A DNA stretch of 64,000 nt from Clarireedia homoeocarpa. Lineage: Eukaryota; Ascomycota; Leotiomycetes; Helotiales; Rutstroemiaceae. The stretch is from the NCBI GenBank assembly GCA_001465935.1, contig LNKV01000007.1, positions 1,178,001-1,242,000 on the forward strand. The letters are read 5' to 3'. Positions 11,716 to 22,341 of the stretch are shown piece by piece. A model generated the notes under the pieces. The model saw only the letters and a program-made list of their open reading frames with translations, searched no databases and had not been told where the DNA came from. Position 1 is the stretch's first letter, and each line of letters starts with the position of its first letter. Made by a program: the position numbers and the translations under genes.

Positions 11716-11982
11716 TTACTTACTTAATTCCTCTTCTTCTTTCGTGGGTTTGGACTTTACGAACTTGTCCATTTCCTTTGCTTTCCGTTTCATCTGATCT
11801 ACTCTCTTCGAACTATTGTCTTTCTCTGGTCTACGATCATTTTCAAATGCGATCTTGGAGTCTCTTTGCTTTTGTTTTTGTGATGCCCTCGCACCTCCAT
11901 CTGCCGATGACCTTGATTGTGATCTTTGACGCTTTTTTGAGGCGGGAGCGATGGAGTCACTGCTTCCCGGAACGTGTGGCAT
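11716..11982 (-). CDS. Small charged hypothetical protein (88 aa)
   Basis: A single-exon frame encoding a Lys/Glu/Ser-rich, low-complexity protein. It has a basic nuclear-localisation-like run (KKRQRSQSRSS) and a C-terminal coiled-coil-prone segment (MKRKAKEMDKFVKSKPTKEEEEL). No domain is recognised. It could be a real small nuclear protein or a relic; composition alone cannot decide. Confidence 0.3.
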   Translation of the reverse strand: MPHVPGSSDSIAPASKKRQRSQSRSSADGGARASQKQKQRDSKIAFENDRRPEKDNSSKRVDQMKRKAKEMDKFVKSKPTKEEEELSK

Positions 11983-12357
11983 GATGTTGATTGTGTGTTT
12001 GAACTAGAGGCTGTAGAATTTTTTGCTGAGTATCAGACTTAACTGTGAAAATAGCGCTGTGATAGTTGATAGTTGTGTTATTAGGTGTATTTATAGTTGT
12101 ATTGTTAGATTGTATTTGTAGTTGTATTGATAGTTGAGATTGATAGGATTATGATTGTAACTTCATGGCGTTCCATAATCCTTTTATATCTTTTGACCCG
12201 AACAACCAACAATGTTGTAACACTAACTGAAGTGATACTATCCAGAAGCTTACGTTGAGTCCTATTATAAGCACTAGTTCTAGATAATATTTTACTAGGT
12301 ACAATAAGGCCTACGAAGCAAAATTTCACGATATAGCAGAAAATATTGCAGTTTCCG

Positions 12358-12450
12358 TAGAGGCCGCGGTTGCTTAGAGGCCGCGGTTGCTTAGAGGCCG
12401 CGGTTGCTTAGAGGCCGCGGTTGCTTAAAGGCCGCAGTTACTTAAAAGCG
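12358..12450. repeat. 17-bp GC-rich tandem repeat
   Basis: Unit TTAGAGGCCGCGGTTGC is repeated four times almost perfectly, then decays (AAAGGCCGCAGTTACTT). Each unit contains the palindrome CCGCGG. A related sequence (AAGGCCGCAATTGCT) recurs once at about 13368. The surrounding DNA is AT-rich. Confidence 0.85.
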
Positions 12451-13892
12451 CAACAGGCTAATTATACTCTCTATATATTATTGGACGTCAGAATACCTAT
12501 AGCCACATCTTACAGACACCAACGCGATTACTACTAATTGACGCCTAAGCGCCAATTACACGCGATACGGGTCTAGAGTTGGCCAAAGTCGCCTTAGACA
12601 ACATATTACTTATACTATCCCTCAAACTCTTGGAGGTCTGGTTCAGGCAGCCGGCTCGTGAATGAATGAAACAAACAACAAAGGACTAGAGCTTATATTG
12701 CTATTATCATGCAACGTGAGTGCTTTCTTCCATCGCACTCAATCATGGAACTAGAACGAGATTCGGACTTGATAGCCCGAAACAGGCACTATAACCAGTG
12801 AAAACATGCAGCGCGCATCGCGGCGATACACATCTATGATCTCTCAATAAGCGTAGGAACCTCGCTATCAAGGAACTCCTATCCCTAGGTTCTAGCACTT
12901 GATCCAGAAGTGGCGGCACGAGACTAGCCACTCCGTGAAACATCCTAACCGAGAAACATATTTCCCCGTGTTGATGCCAGAAATAATTTGCACGTAATAC
13001 AAAGTAAGTCTCAGGCAAAACAGTAGACCTGTCCGATAACTCGGCCCTCTGATAAATATGGAGATCGTGTACATCCCCTTGACTGCCAAAACTTTGCGGC
13101 CTCACCAAAATAAGGTGGGAAGGCCTTTGTGATAGTACAGTGGATACTAAAAGTATACGATATGACAGTTCAATTGCAGCCAGATCTACTCAGCTCCATG
13201 GCCTCACGCGCAACCTCACCCGTAAGTTGGGTGGTATCCAAGGTCTAACAATTAACATGGGGAGTCAATCGATGTTTGGCAAACGATTCATGTTGCTGTA
13301 CATCAGCTAGACTCGCCGGCCAACAGCTGCAAATGACAGATCGGATCTTTCGGGTTCCATTTTCTCAAGGCCGCAATTGCTGATGTCGCCCATTAATTCA
13401 ACCATAACACCGCTTTGCAACAATCGATCAATGTCTCACTTCTGCGAACTGGACAAGTCGCTTGAAGTGCTCACGGCGTGTGAAGTGAAGTATGCAGATC
13501 ATCGTCTGTGGACCTCAAGATTATTTTTGGCAATAAGGGGTGCTAAAGAGCTTGGTCACGTGATTGAAGTGGATCCATTTGTACTAGCGCGGTCCTAGCG
13601 TTCTTGTTCCAGCCGTTTACTGCGACAACAAGGCCAGTTTTAGAAAGCCATCAAACCCCAAAGCTCACCTTTTTACCTACTGCTTCACTGCATCCTATTT
13701 CCTTCTGGGCGCTTCTCAGTTTAAAATAATAATCTTTACGATACCTGTACTTACAACGCTGCGTTTGATTTTAATTGAGTATTTCTCTGGGTACTCAGCG
13801 CCAGTTTGCGCAGACAGCTTGCCCGCGACGTAGGGTCAACAATTACTGAGATTGCCCATCTTTGATCGCATCAATCTAGAAATCCAGACAAG

Positions 13893-16800
13893 ATGGGTCC
13901 ACTTCCGATTAAGTTCACGGAGCTTCTCCAGGTATGATTTGGGCTACATGGCGGCTGGTTGAACTGCTGGAAGACCTGAACTGACATTATCTATAGTTAA
14001 CAAGTGTCGGAGTTGAGGTATGTACGAATCAGCGGATTGGCTCTTTGGCAACCAAATTTCCCAAGACATCAATTTTCTAGCAGCTTTTTTGGTCAATCGT
14101 GCTGACCTGACCTTCACTAGCCACAATCGATAGGATTTAATTCATGTGTAAGTGTCCAGTCTACTCTACTTTGAGTTGGGCTTGTATCAAGCATAAACTG
14201 ACGATCCGCCGGCTCAGACACTGGAATCAGATTCGTTCATTTGTGTACGCGAGAAGAAAAACGAAGCCGCTCAGCCAGAAGTGGTTATTGTCGATCTAAA
14301 ACAGAATAATGCCGTCACACGACGACCGATCAAGGCAGATAGTGCCATTATGCACTGGACGAAACAAGTCATAGCACTAAAGGCACAATCGCGGACACTG
14401 CAGATATTTGATTTAGGCCAGAAGGCGAAGCTGAAGTCGGCTACTATGAATGAAGATGTTGTCTTCTGGAAGTGGTTCAGTGAGACAAGCTTGGGATTGG
14501 TTACGGATACTACAGTCTACCACTGGGACGTTTTTGATCCAAACCAAGCAGCACCCGTGGAAGTTTTCAAGAGGAATCCAAATCTTTCTGTAAGTAACAT
14601 TGTGTTGGAATAGAATGAGGAATCTGACAGCGACTGAAGGGATGCCAAATCATAAATTATCGCGTGAGCGATGACGGAAAGTGGATGGTAGTAGTAGGTA
14701 TATCGCAACAACAAGGGCGAGTGGTTGGAGCGATGCAGCTCTATTCGAAAGACAGGGGCATCAGCCAGGCCATTGAAGGTCACGCTGCTGCCTTTGGTAC
14801 ACTACGACTAGAGAGTGCTCCAGCCGACACAAAGGTCTTCACATTTTCAGTCCGAACTGCAACCGGCGCAAAACTGCACATCGTTGAAGTCGACCATCAA
14901 GCTTCAAACCCCACATTTGCGAAGAAGGCCGTCGACGTCTATTTCCCAGCCGAGGCTGTCAATGACTTTCCTGTTGCCATGCAAGTCTCGCAGAAATATA
15001 GCATTATCTACTTGGTTACGAAATACGGCTTTATCCACCTCTACGATTTGGAGACTGGTACATGTATTTTTATGAACCGTATTTCCAGCGAAACGATCTT
15101 CATTACTGCTGGCGATTCGGAATCTGCCGGTTTGGTTGGAGTTAACAGAAGAGGTCAGGTCCTATCTGTAGCAGTTGATGAATCGACCATCATTCCATAC
15201 CTCCTTCAAAACCCTGCCAACTCTAGTTTAGCAGTCAAGCTTGCTTCAAGAGCAGGCTTACCTGGTGCAGACAATCTTTATGCCAATCAGTTTGAACAAC
15301 TTCTTGCAGCTGGCAACTATTCCGAAGCCTCAAAGATTGCCGCAAACTCCCCACGCGGTTTCCTCAGAACACCCCAGACCATCGAACGACTAAAGGCCCT
15401 CCCACCTGTACCTGGTCAACTGTCAGTTATCCTACAGTACTTTGGTATGCTGTTGGACAAAGGATCATTGAATAAGCATGAGACTTTGGAGCTTGTGCGA
15501 CCAGTTCTAGCACAAAATCGAAAGCATTTGTTGGAAAAGTGGATGAAGGAAAACAAGCTGGACTGTTCTGAAGAGCTAGGCGATATCGTCCGTACAAGCG
15601 ACACACAACTTGCACTCGCCATTTACCTCCGTGCGAATATTCCTCACAAGGTTGTTGCTGCCTTCGCCGAAACTGGTCAATTCGAGAAGATTTTGCCTTA
15701 TGCCCAACAGGCAGGGTACCAGCCAGATTATGTTCAGCTACTCCGTAACATCATCTCTATCAATCCCGAAAAAGGAGCCGAGTTTGCTACACAACTGGCT
15801 AACACTGAAGGCGGCTCACTTGTCGATATTGAGCGTGTCGTAGATGTCTTTCAATCCCAGGGAATGGTTCAGCCTGCCACGGCATTCTTGCTCGATGCTC
15901 TCAAAGACAACAAACCGGAGCAAGGACATCTGCAAACCCGTCTCCTGGAGATGAACCTCATGAATGCCCCTCAAGTTGCCGATGCTATTCTTGGTAATGA
16001 CATGTTCTCATACTATGATAAGCCTAGAATTGCGCAATTGTGCGAACAAGCAGGTCTTGCCCAGCGAGCTCTTGAGCATTATGAAGACCCAGAGGCTATT
16101 AAGCGGGTGATTGTCAACATCACAGCCACACCAAACTTTAGTCAAGAATGGCTTACAGGTTACTTTGGTCGCTTGTCCCTTGAGCAGTCATTGGACTGTC
16201 TTGATGCTATGCTTAAGGTTAATATTCGTCAGAACCTTGCAGCTGTCGTCCAGATTGCTACGAAATACTCCGATCTCCTTGGTCCTGTCAGATTGATTGA
16301 TCTTTTTGAGAAGTACAAGACTGCCGAAGGTCTGTTCCACTACCTTGGCAGTATTGTCAACCTCAGCGAAGACCCAGATGTCAACTTCAAGTACATCGAA
16401 GCGGCAACAAAGATGGGTCAGTTCAACGAAGTCGAGAGGATTTGCCGAGACAGCAATCATTACGACCCTTTGAAAGTCAAAAACTTCTTGAAGGAAGCTA
16501 AGTTGGTTGAACAATTACCTCTTATCATTGTCTGTGATCGATTCAATTTCATCCACGACTTGGTACTATACCTTTATCAAAACCAACAATTCCAGTCAAT
16601 CGAGGTGTACGTTCAAAGAGTCAACCCCTCCAGGACTCCAGCAGTTGTTGGTGCTTTGCTTGACGTTGATTGTGATGATTCAATCATCAAGAACCTTTTG
16701 GGCACTGTTAACCACGCTGCAATTCCTATTGATGAACTTGTCCATGAGGTTGAAACCCGAAACCGTCTGAAGATCCTGTTGCCATTCCTTGAAGCCACTC

Positions 16801-19554
16801 TCGCTGCAGGCAACCAACAGCAGGCTGTCTATAATGCTCTTGCTAAGATCTACATCGACAGCAACAACAACCCAGAGAAGTTCCTTCTTGAACAGTCTTA
16901 CGATACTCTCGTCGTGGGAAACTACTGTGCGAAGCGAGATCCAAATCTAGCCTACATTTGCTACCGTAAAGGTCAAAATGATCTAGAGCTTGTCAATATC
17001 ACCAATGAGAACTCCATGTTCAAAGCTCAAGCTCGTTATCTCCTTGAGAGAGCTGATCGAGAGCTTTGGTCTTTCGTTCTTAGCGAGAACAATGTTCATC
17101 GACGATCCGTCATTGATCAAGTCATCTCCACAGCTGTTCCAGAATCAACGGAGCCCGACCTAGTGTCTGTTGCAGTTGCCTCTTTCCTCGCCGCTGATCT
17201 TCCAGCCGAGTTGATTGAATTGCTTGAAAAGATTGTTCTTGAGCCTTCGCCATTCAGTGACAACGAGAATTTACAAAATCTACTCATTCTCACAGCCACA
17301 AAAGCCGACAAAGGCCGAGTCATGGATTACATTCACAGACTCGATGCCTACAATGCACCCGATATTGCCAATATCTGTATTGAGGTTGGACTTTTTGAAG
17401 AAGCATTCGAGGTCTACAAGAAAATCAATGACCACAAGAGCGCCGTCAACGTTCTTGTTGAGCACATTGTCAGTATTGATCGTGCACAAGATTATGCTGA
17501 GAAAGTGGAGCTACCTGAAGTCTGGAGCAGAGTTGCCAAAGCCCAACTTGATGGTCTGCGTGTAAGCGATGGTATCGAATCTTACATCCGTGCTGAAGAC
17601 CCAAGTAACTACTTAGAGGTCATCGAGATTGCCACACATGCTGGCAAAGATGAAGATCTTATCAAGTTCCTCCGAATGGCCCGCAAGACTCTTCGTGAAC
17701 CTGCCATCGACACCGGCCTTGCTTTTGCCTATGCTCGCACTGATCAACTAAGCGAACTTGAGGACTTCCTTCGGGGCACGAACGTTGCAGATATTGAAGA
17801 GTCTGGTGATAAGGCGTACGCGGAAGGCTACCACCAAGCTGCGAAGATATTCTTCAGCAGCATTTCCAACTGGGCCAAGCTTGCAACCACTCTTGTGCAC
17901 CTTGAGGATTACCAATCTGCAGTCGAATGTGCACGCAAAGCAAATAACATCAAGGTCTGGAAGCAAGTTAATGCCGCCTGTGTTGAAAAGAAGGAATTCC
18001 GTCTTGCTCAAATTTGCGGTTTGAACCTGATTATCGATGCTGAGGAGCTGCAAGAACTAGTCAAACAATACGAGCGCAACGGTTACTTTGATGAGCTAAT
18101 TTCTCTGCTTGAGCAGGGCCTGGGTCTTGGTACGTTCTTTCCTTTTGTCTCCCGCCCTTCCCCTTCCCCGTGTTTGGTTGGGTTGGAGCGAGCTCCTAGC
18201 TCCCTCTAACCTAGCTAAGCACAAAGTACTTTTTGGACCCCTTTGGACGACATCTATGATCACTTGCTCCTAATCGCTATTACCGATTTTCACCATAATT
18301 TCTTATTTTGGACCACATCTATCATCACTTGCTTCTAATCTCTACTATCACCACACTTTCTCCCTTTGGACGACATCTATGATCAATTGCTAACATATCC
18401 CCCTCTAGAATCTTGCCATATGGCGATGTTCACTGCTCTCGGAGAAGCCCTTTCCAAATACCACCCAGATCGTGTAATGGAGCACTTGAAGCTCTTCTGG
18501 AGCAGGATCAACATCCCAAAGATGATTCGTGCCTGCGAGGAAGCACATCTCTGGCCCGAATTGGTTTTCCTCTACTGCCATTATGATGAATGGGACAATG
18601 CTGCTCTTGCCATGATGGAGCGTGCTGCAGATGCTTGGGAGCATCACTCTTTCAAGGACATTATTGTCAAGGTTGCAAACTTGGAGATTTACTACCGTGC
18701 CCTCAACTTTTATCTCCAAGAACAGCCATCTCTCATCACTGATCTCCTCCAAGCTCTAACATCTAGAATCGACGTCAACCGTGTGGTCAGAATGTTTGAG
18801 AAGTCTGACAACATTCCTCTCATTAAGCCTTTCCTTCTCAACGTTCAGCCGCAGAACAAGAAGATCGTCAACGGTGCCATCAATGATCTGTTGATCGAAG
18901 AGGAGGACTACAAGACCCTCCGCGATTCGGTGGAGAACTACGACAACTATGATGCTGTTGAACTTGCCCAGCGACTAGAGCGTCATGATCTCGTCTTCTT
19001 CCGTCAAATCGCTGCCAACATCTACCGCAAGAACAAGAGGTGGGAGAAGTCGATTGCTTTGTCTAAGCAAGACAAACTCTTCAAAGATGCTATTGAGACC
19101 GCCGCCATTTCTGGCAAGCCTGATGTTGTTGAAGAATTGCTCAGATATGTAAGTACTGTTCCTTGCTGTGACTTGAAATTCATGCTAATCTCTTTCTCAG
19201 TTTGTCGACATTGGCAGTCGCGAGTGTTATGTCGGCATGTTATACGCATGCTACGATCTTATTCCAATTCACGTTGTCATGGAAATTTCATGGCGCCACG
19301 GCCTTACCGACTTCACAATGCCATTCATGATCAACTTCCTTGCGCAACAAACATCTACAATTGCAGAGTTGAAGAAGGATAACGAGGAGCGAAAGCTGAA
19401 GGAGAAATCTGAGGTCCAAGAGAACGACAACACCCCGATTCTCGGAGGCTCGCGTCTCATGATTACTGCTGGACCTGGCGGACGTATATCTCCAGCACCG
19501 TTCCCTCAGACAAATGGGTTTGCACCTCAAACCACTGGTTATGGTGGATTTTAA
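13893..19554 (+). CDS. CHC1: Clathrin heavy chain
   Basis: Forms the legs of the clathrin triskelion that coats endocytic and trans-Golgi vesicles. Seven exons: 13893-13931, 13997-14017 (21 bp), 14121-14147 (27 bp), 14218-14589, 14640-18129, 18409-19148 and 19201-19554; 1680 aa, the normal length. The N-terminal beta-propeller (about residues 1-330) starts MGPLPIKFTELLQLTSVGV and includes GCQIINYRVSDDGKWMVVVG. The long alpha-helical leg with seven CHC repeats fills exon 5 and exon 6 (for example FELAR-like blocks and LKLFWSRINIPKMIRACEEAHLW). The C terminus ends in a Gly/Pro-rich tail, QTTGYGGF. Exon 5 could start at 14631 instead of 14640 (three extra residues); I used 14640 because it keeps the conserved GCQIINY spacing. 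Intron 5 carries repeat-element sequence described separately. Confidence 0.97.
18185..18203 (+). repeat. Stop-codon hairpin, copy C
   Basis: A 5-bp perfect stem (GGAGC/GCTCC) with a 9-base loop. It corresponds in position and flanking sequence to the hairpins at 26192-26206 and 28081-28099. Confidence 0.7.
18242..18400 (+). repeat. Three tandem units in clathrin intron 5
   Basis: Each unit opens with TTTGGACSACATCTATSATC followed by an ACTTGC/AATTGC step. The third is truncated by the 3' splice site and supplies the branch-point sequence GCTAAC (about 18389). Confidence 0.8.
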
Positions 19555-20798
19555 AGAATATGAGTGTGATGACGGTTATACATAATGATGCAGCATTTGC
19601 AAGGTACCTTTTTTATTTGTGGTATCCATCAGCGGGATTTCTTGATGGGTGGTTTCCGTGTGTGGAAGGGAAAGGAAAAGGAAGAAGGGAGGACCGACCT
19701 TGTTTGTAAGTGATACGAGTGCAGAGTTCACGGTTGATCGTCCTTAGATTCTCTGATGTATTTCTGAACCAAAAAGCTATTTTGACCTTATTCATGTCTG
19801 GTGATATGTTTGATGTACTAAAATTGCATTTTGGTAATTCTGGACTCCAAGCCAAGGTATTGCCAATTCTTCAGTGCAGTTTCATGAATCTGTGCATGCC
19901 AAGTAATCCAAGAACATGTATGTTTCTCCAGAGGGACCGACCCCTACTGAGTCGTAACAGAGGTGGCTCTTGGTAGCTTGGAAGGTTGCAGAGTGCGATG
20001 GAGAAGAATGGGGAACAGACTTGCGACGAGTAGAACAGAAAATAAAACATGATTGAAAATGCCAATGTCAATGTCAATGTCAGTGTCAACGATCAGACAG
20101 CCGTACCGTATCGAGTTACGATTTCATTACACACGGTCATCAGATTACGATTGCGAGATCCTTTTCTCTCTTTTATTTTCTTGGATGATAATTATTTTAG
20201 ATAATATTTTGCCTCATATATTCACGCGGAGTGATTGAAGAAAGAAAGAAGAAGAAAAAAGGATATCCGGCTACAGTACAGACGGACGACGCTTGGTTTG
20301 TGTTTGACTGCCGAGGTCGGCATCCACGGAACAACGGGATGCTACGCTCGTGTATGGTGTATGTGGGTGGGAAATTGACACTGCTGTGGGGGAAATACGT
20401 GCGTCCGCTCCGTCTGTCCGGAGTTACGTGCTGACGGATGGAATGGGAATGGGAAGGCGAGATCGTTGGGCGGTGTTGCATTCGGAGAATTGTTTTTTTT
20501 TTTTATTTGATTGTTTTTCTCGACTCTCGTGGAGCTAACTGGGTTATACTACGATGATTTATGTAAGGTGCGTATGGGAGGGTGGGAGGTAGGGGTTGGA
20601 GGTTGCCGCGCGTATGGGATTTTATATACTGGCGTTGCTGAAATGGTAGAGCATGGTCTGTCTGTACGCTTCTTGGGCTCAAGCATAAGATTAGTTAGTT
20701 TAGTTGTTTGAGTCTGAGTCTGAACATGGCATTAATGGCATTAATGGCATTAATCCCCCGCTATTTCTCCACGTTTGAAAGGTTAATCTAATCAGCTG

Positions 20799-20861
20799 TA
20801 ATGCGTGCGAGTAAGAGCAGTAATGCGTGCGAGTAGGAGCAGTAATGCGTGCGAGTAGGAG
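20799..20861. repeat. 22-bp tandem repeat, three copies
   Basis: Unit TAATGCGTGCGAGTARGAGCAG occurs three times head-to-tail, the last incomplete. Immediately upstream is a 9-bp repeat (GGCATTAAT, three copies, 20727-20754). Confidence 0.85.
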
Positions 20862-21254
20862 TTTTGATAGAGAAATGCCACTTCTGATTCATGGTCCCGC
20901 TAGAAGTAGCTATTGGTACAGCACAGTACCAAGATTTGCTTTCGGTCTTATTATTGGAGCTGGAGCTTGTGTGGGCGGCATTTAGGTTTGCTGCTTGGCT
21001 GGAGAGGGTTTGAGGGGCGAGTCTTGACTTTTCTCGTTGCTGCAGTTGCAGATGCTGTTGCAGGTCGGATAGGAGGATATAGTTTTGCCGGCTCTTATCA
21101 ACGAGGGAGGCGAGGGAGGGCATACGGAAACTCGAAAGCACAGCTCTATCATCGATCAACGTCGCTACCCAGTTGCCTAAGCTTAAGCCTACTTCCTTCG
21201 TGCACACCAATGCAGTCCGTCTCGTTACTCTATGCAGATACTTGGGCAGGCGCG

Positions 21255-21976
21255 TTACTCGATTGAGTAGTATGAAGATCTAAAAGGATCTCTACCCGGA
21301 CGGTATCCACGCGCTGCTATTGGTTGACGGGCCTGGATCTGGTGGAATGCTGGGATGAATATCCGTTTTGCGTCTTTGCCAAGATCGCTGGATGCGCCTC
21401 CTGTGTGTTGCTCTTGCGAAAGAGGAACTGTCAACCCCACCATAAGCACTATGACCATGGCCACGAGCATGAGCAGCAGCAGCAGAGTGGTATGCCGCTT
21501 ACAACCTGGTAACACGACCAAGGTGTCAGTGTGTATGATCTACCTACCCATAACCAATGCATCCATACCCACGCCATCCTGATACCCCTCTGACCCCTCC
21601 AAGCTTGGTAGACAAGGTGCAGCCGTAGCTGCCCGCCGAGCAAACATTTAATTAGACCAAACAGCAACACTCCGGCGACAAAGGATACCAAGAAATCCTG
21701 GGCGTTAGAAAAGTGTGTTGTGTTCATAAATCGTATCCGCAGCTTCCAATCCATGAGACCGGCCATCTCGATTCGAGTCAATGGCTTTGCTTTGCCGTGT
21801 GCTTGTGTGTGTCGATGCCTGTGCCTGTGCCGGCAAGTGAGAAACTGAGAAGAAATTAAAAAGAGAAGCTGTATCCTTCCTGCTCCCGTCTTCTTTTCCC
21901 TTTCTACTTCTTCTTTTACTTCATACTGTGCCATATACCTCTTGCTGTTCTGCATTTTCTGCCCGTCCTCACTCAT
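21255..21976 (-). CDS. Possible small membrane protein (hypothetical)
   Basis: A two-exon model (21976-21544 and 21505-21255) joins two open frames through a 38-bp GT-AG intron. The intron uses donor GTAGAT and acceptor ACCAG and has the correct phase. The product has two clear hydrophobic segments, DFLVSFVAGVLLFGLIKCLLG and LLLLLMLVAMVIVLMVGL. A polar tail ends SSYYSIE. Initiation at an internal Met (MAGLMDWKLRIRF, near 21768) would give a more protein-like N terminus than the His-rich upstream stretch. No family is recognised, and the intron is shorter than usual. It would be divergent from pyruvate carboxylase. Confidence 0.3.
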
Positions 21977-22341
21977 CCAGGCGGATTCCTCCTTAACTTG
22001 TCCTTCCTCTTTCTCTTTCTCCTCTCTAACCCCCCTATCTCCTGCCCTTCCTCATTATATCCTCCTACCCGCCCTACTCTAGATACCCTCAAATCGAAAT
22101 TCTTCTAGCAAGAAATCACGAAAAGCAAGATAGCAGAGGTCCTGTGTCAAGAAGACCGATCATCTGCATATGCAATTATTTTAAAACAAGTCCATTTAGT
22201 ACCTAGCTTGTGAAGCCGTCAAATTCACCCCACCATCCTCCTTTATCCCGACCGAGCTTAATAAAAAGAATCCCTTCCCCCGCGCCCTCTTAATTCTTGC
22301 AAGCTCAACCAACTCAAATTTTCCATCACCACACATCCAGC

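Larger units (their letters stand above)
11419..13892. other. Gene-poor region upstream of clathrin heavy chain
   Basis: About 2.5 kb holding one possible small gene (11716-11982), a GC-rich tandem repeat (12358-12450) and anonymous sequence. ORFs at 12743-13108 (-) and 13377-13598 (+) show no family signature. The last few hundred bases before 13893 must carry the clathrin promoter. Confidence 0.45.
18130..18408 (+). mobile_element. Clathrin intron 5: remnant of the GIY-YIG intron-borne element (3' module, copy C)
   Basis: GT-AG intron (GTACGT...CTCTAG) interrupting codon 1317. After a pyrimidine-rich lead it contains a hairpin, GGAGC (18185-18189) with GCTCC (18199-18203). The frame across it reads ERAPSSL-stop, close to the end of the decayed ORF in the pyruvate carboxylase intron (SRAPGSTNP-stop). 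Next comes ACAAAGTACTTTTTGGACCC (18221-18240), nearly identical to 28111-28132. Three tandem copies follow of a ~40-65-bp unit beginning TTTGGACGACATCTATGATC (starts near 18242, 18306 and 18364). The first contains the palindromic CTAATCGCTATTACCGATTT; the last contains GCTAAC, the apparent branch site. No nuclease-coding sequence remains. Confidence 0.8.
19555..22341. other. Intergenic region between clathrin heavy chain and pyruvate carboxylase
   Basis: 2.8 kb with the clathrin 3' UTR at the left and the pyruvate carboxylase promoter and leader at the right (pyrimidine-rich 21880-22090). It contains short tandem repeats at about 20058-20090 (6-bp), 20727-20754 (9-bp) and 20799-20861 (22-bp), and one possible minus-strand gene (21255-21976). 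Confidence 0.5.

Noticed and set aside
12743..13108. 121-codon minus-strand ORF
   Set aside because: No domain, unusual composition and no supporting splice structure; probably chance.
21324..21512. Plus-strand ORFs in the interval upstream of pyruvate carboxylase
   Set aside because: Antisense to the hydrophobic minus-strand frame, with no known domain.
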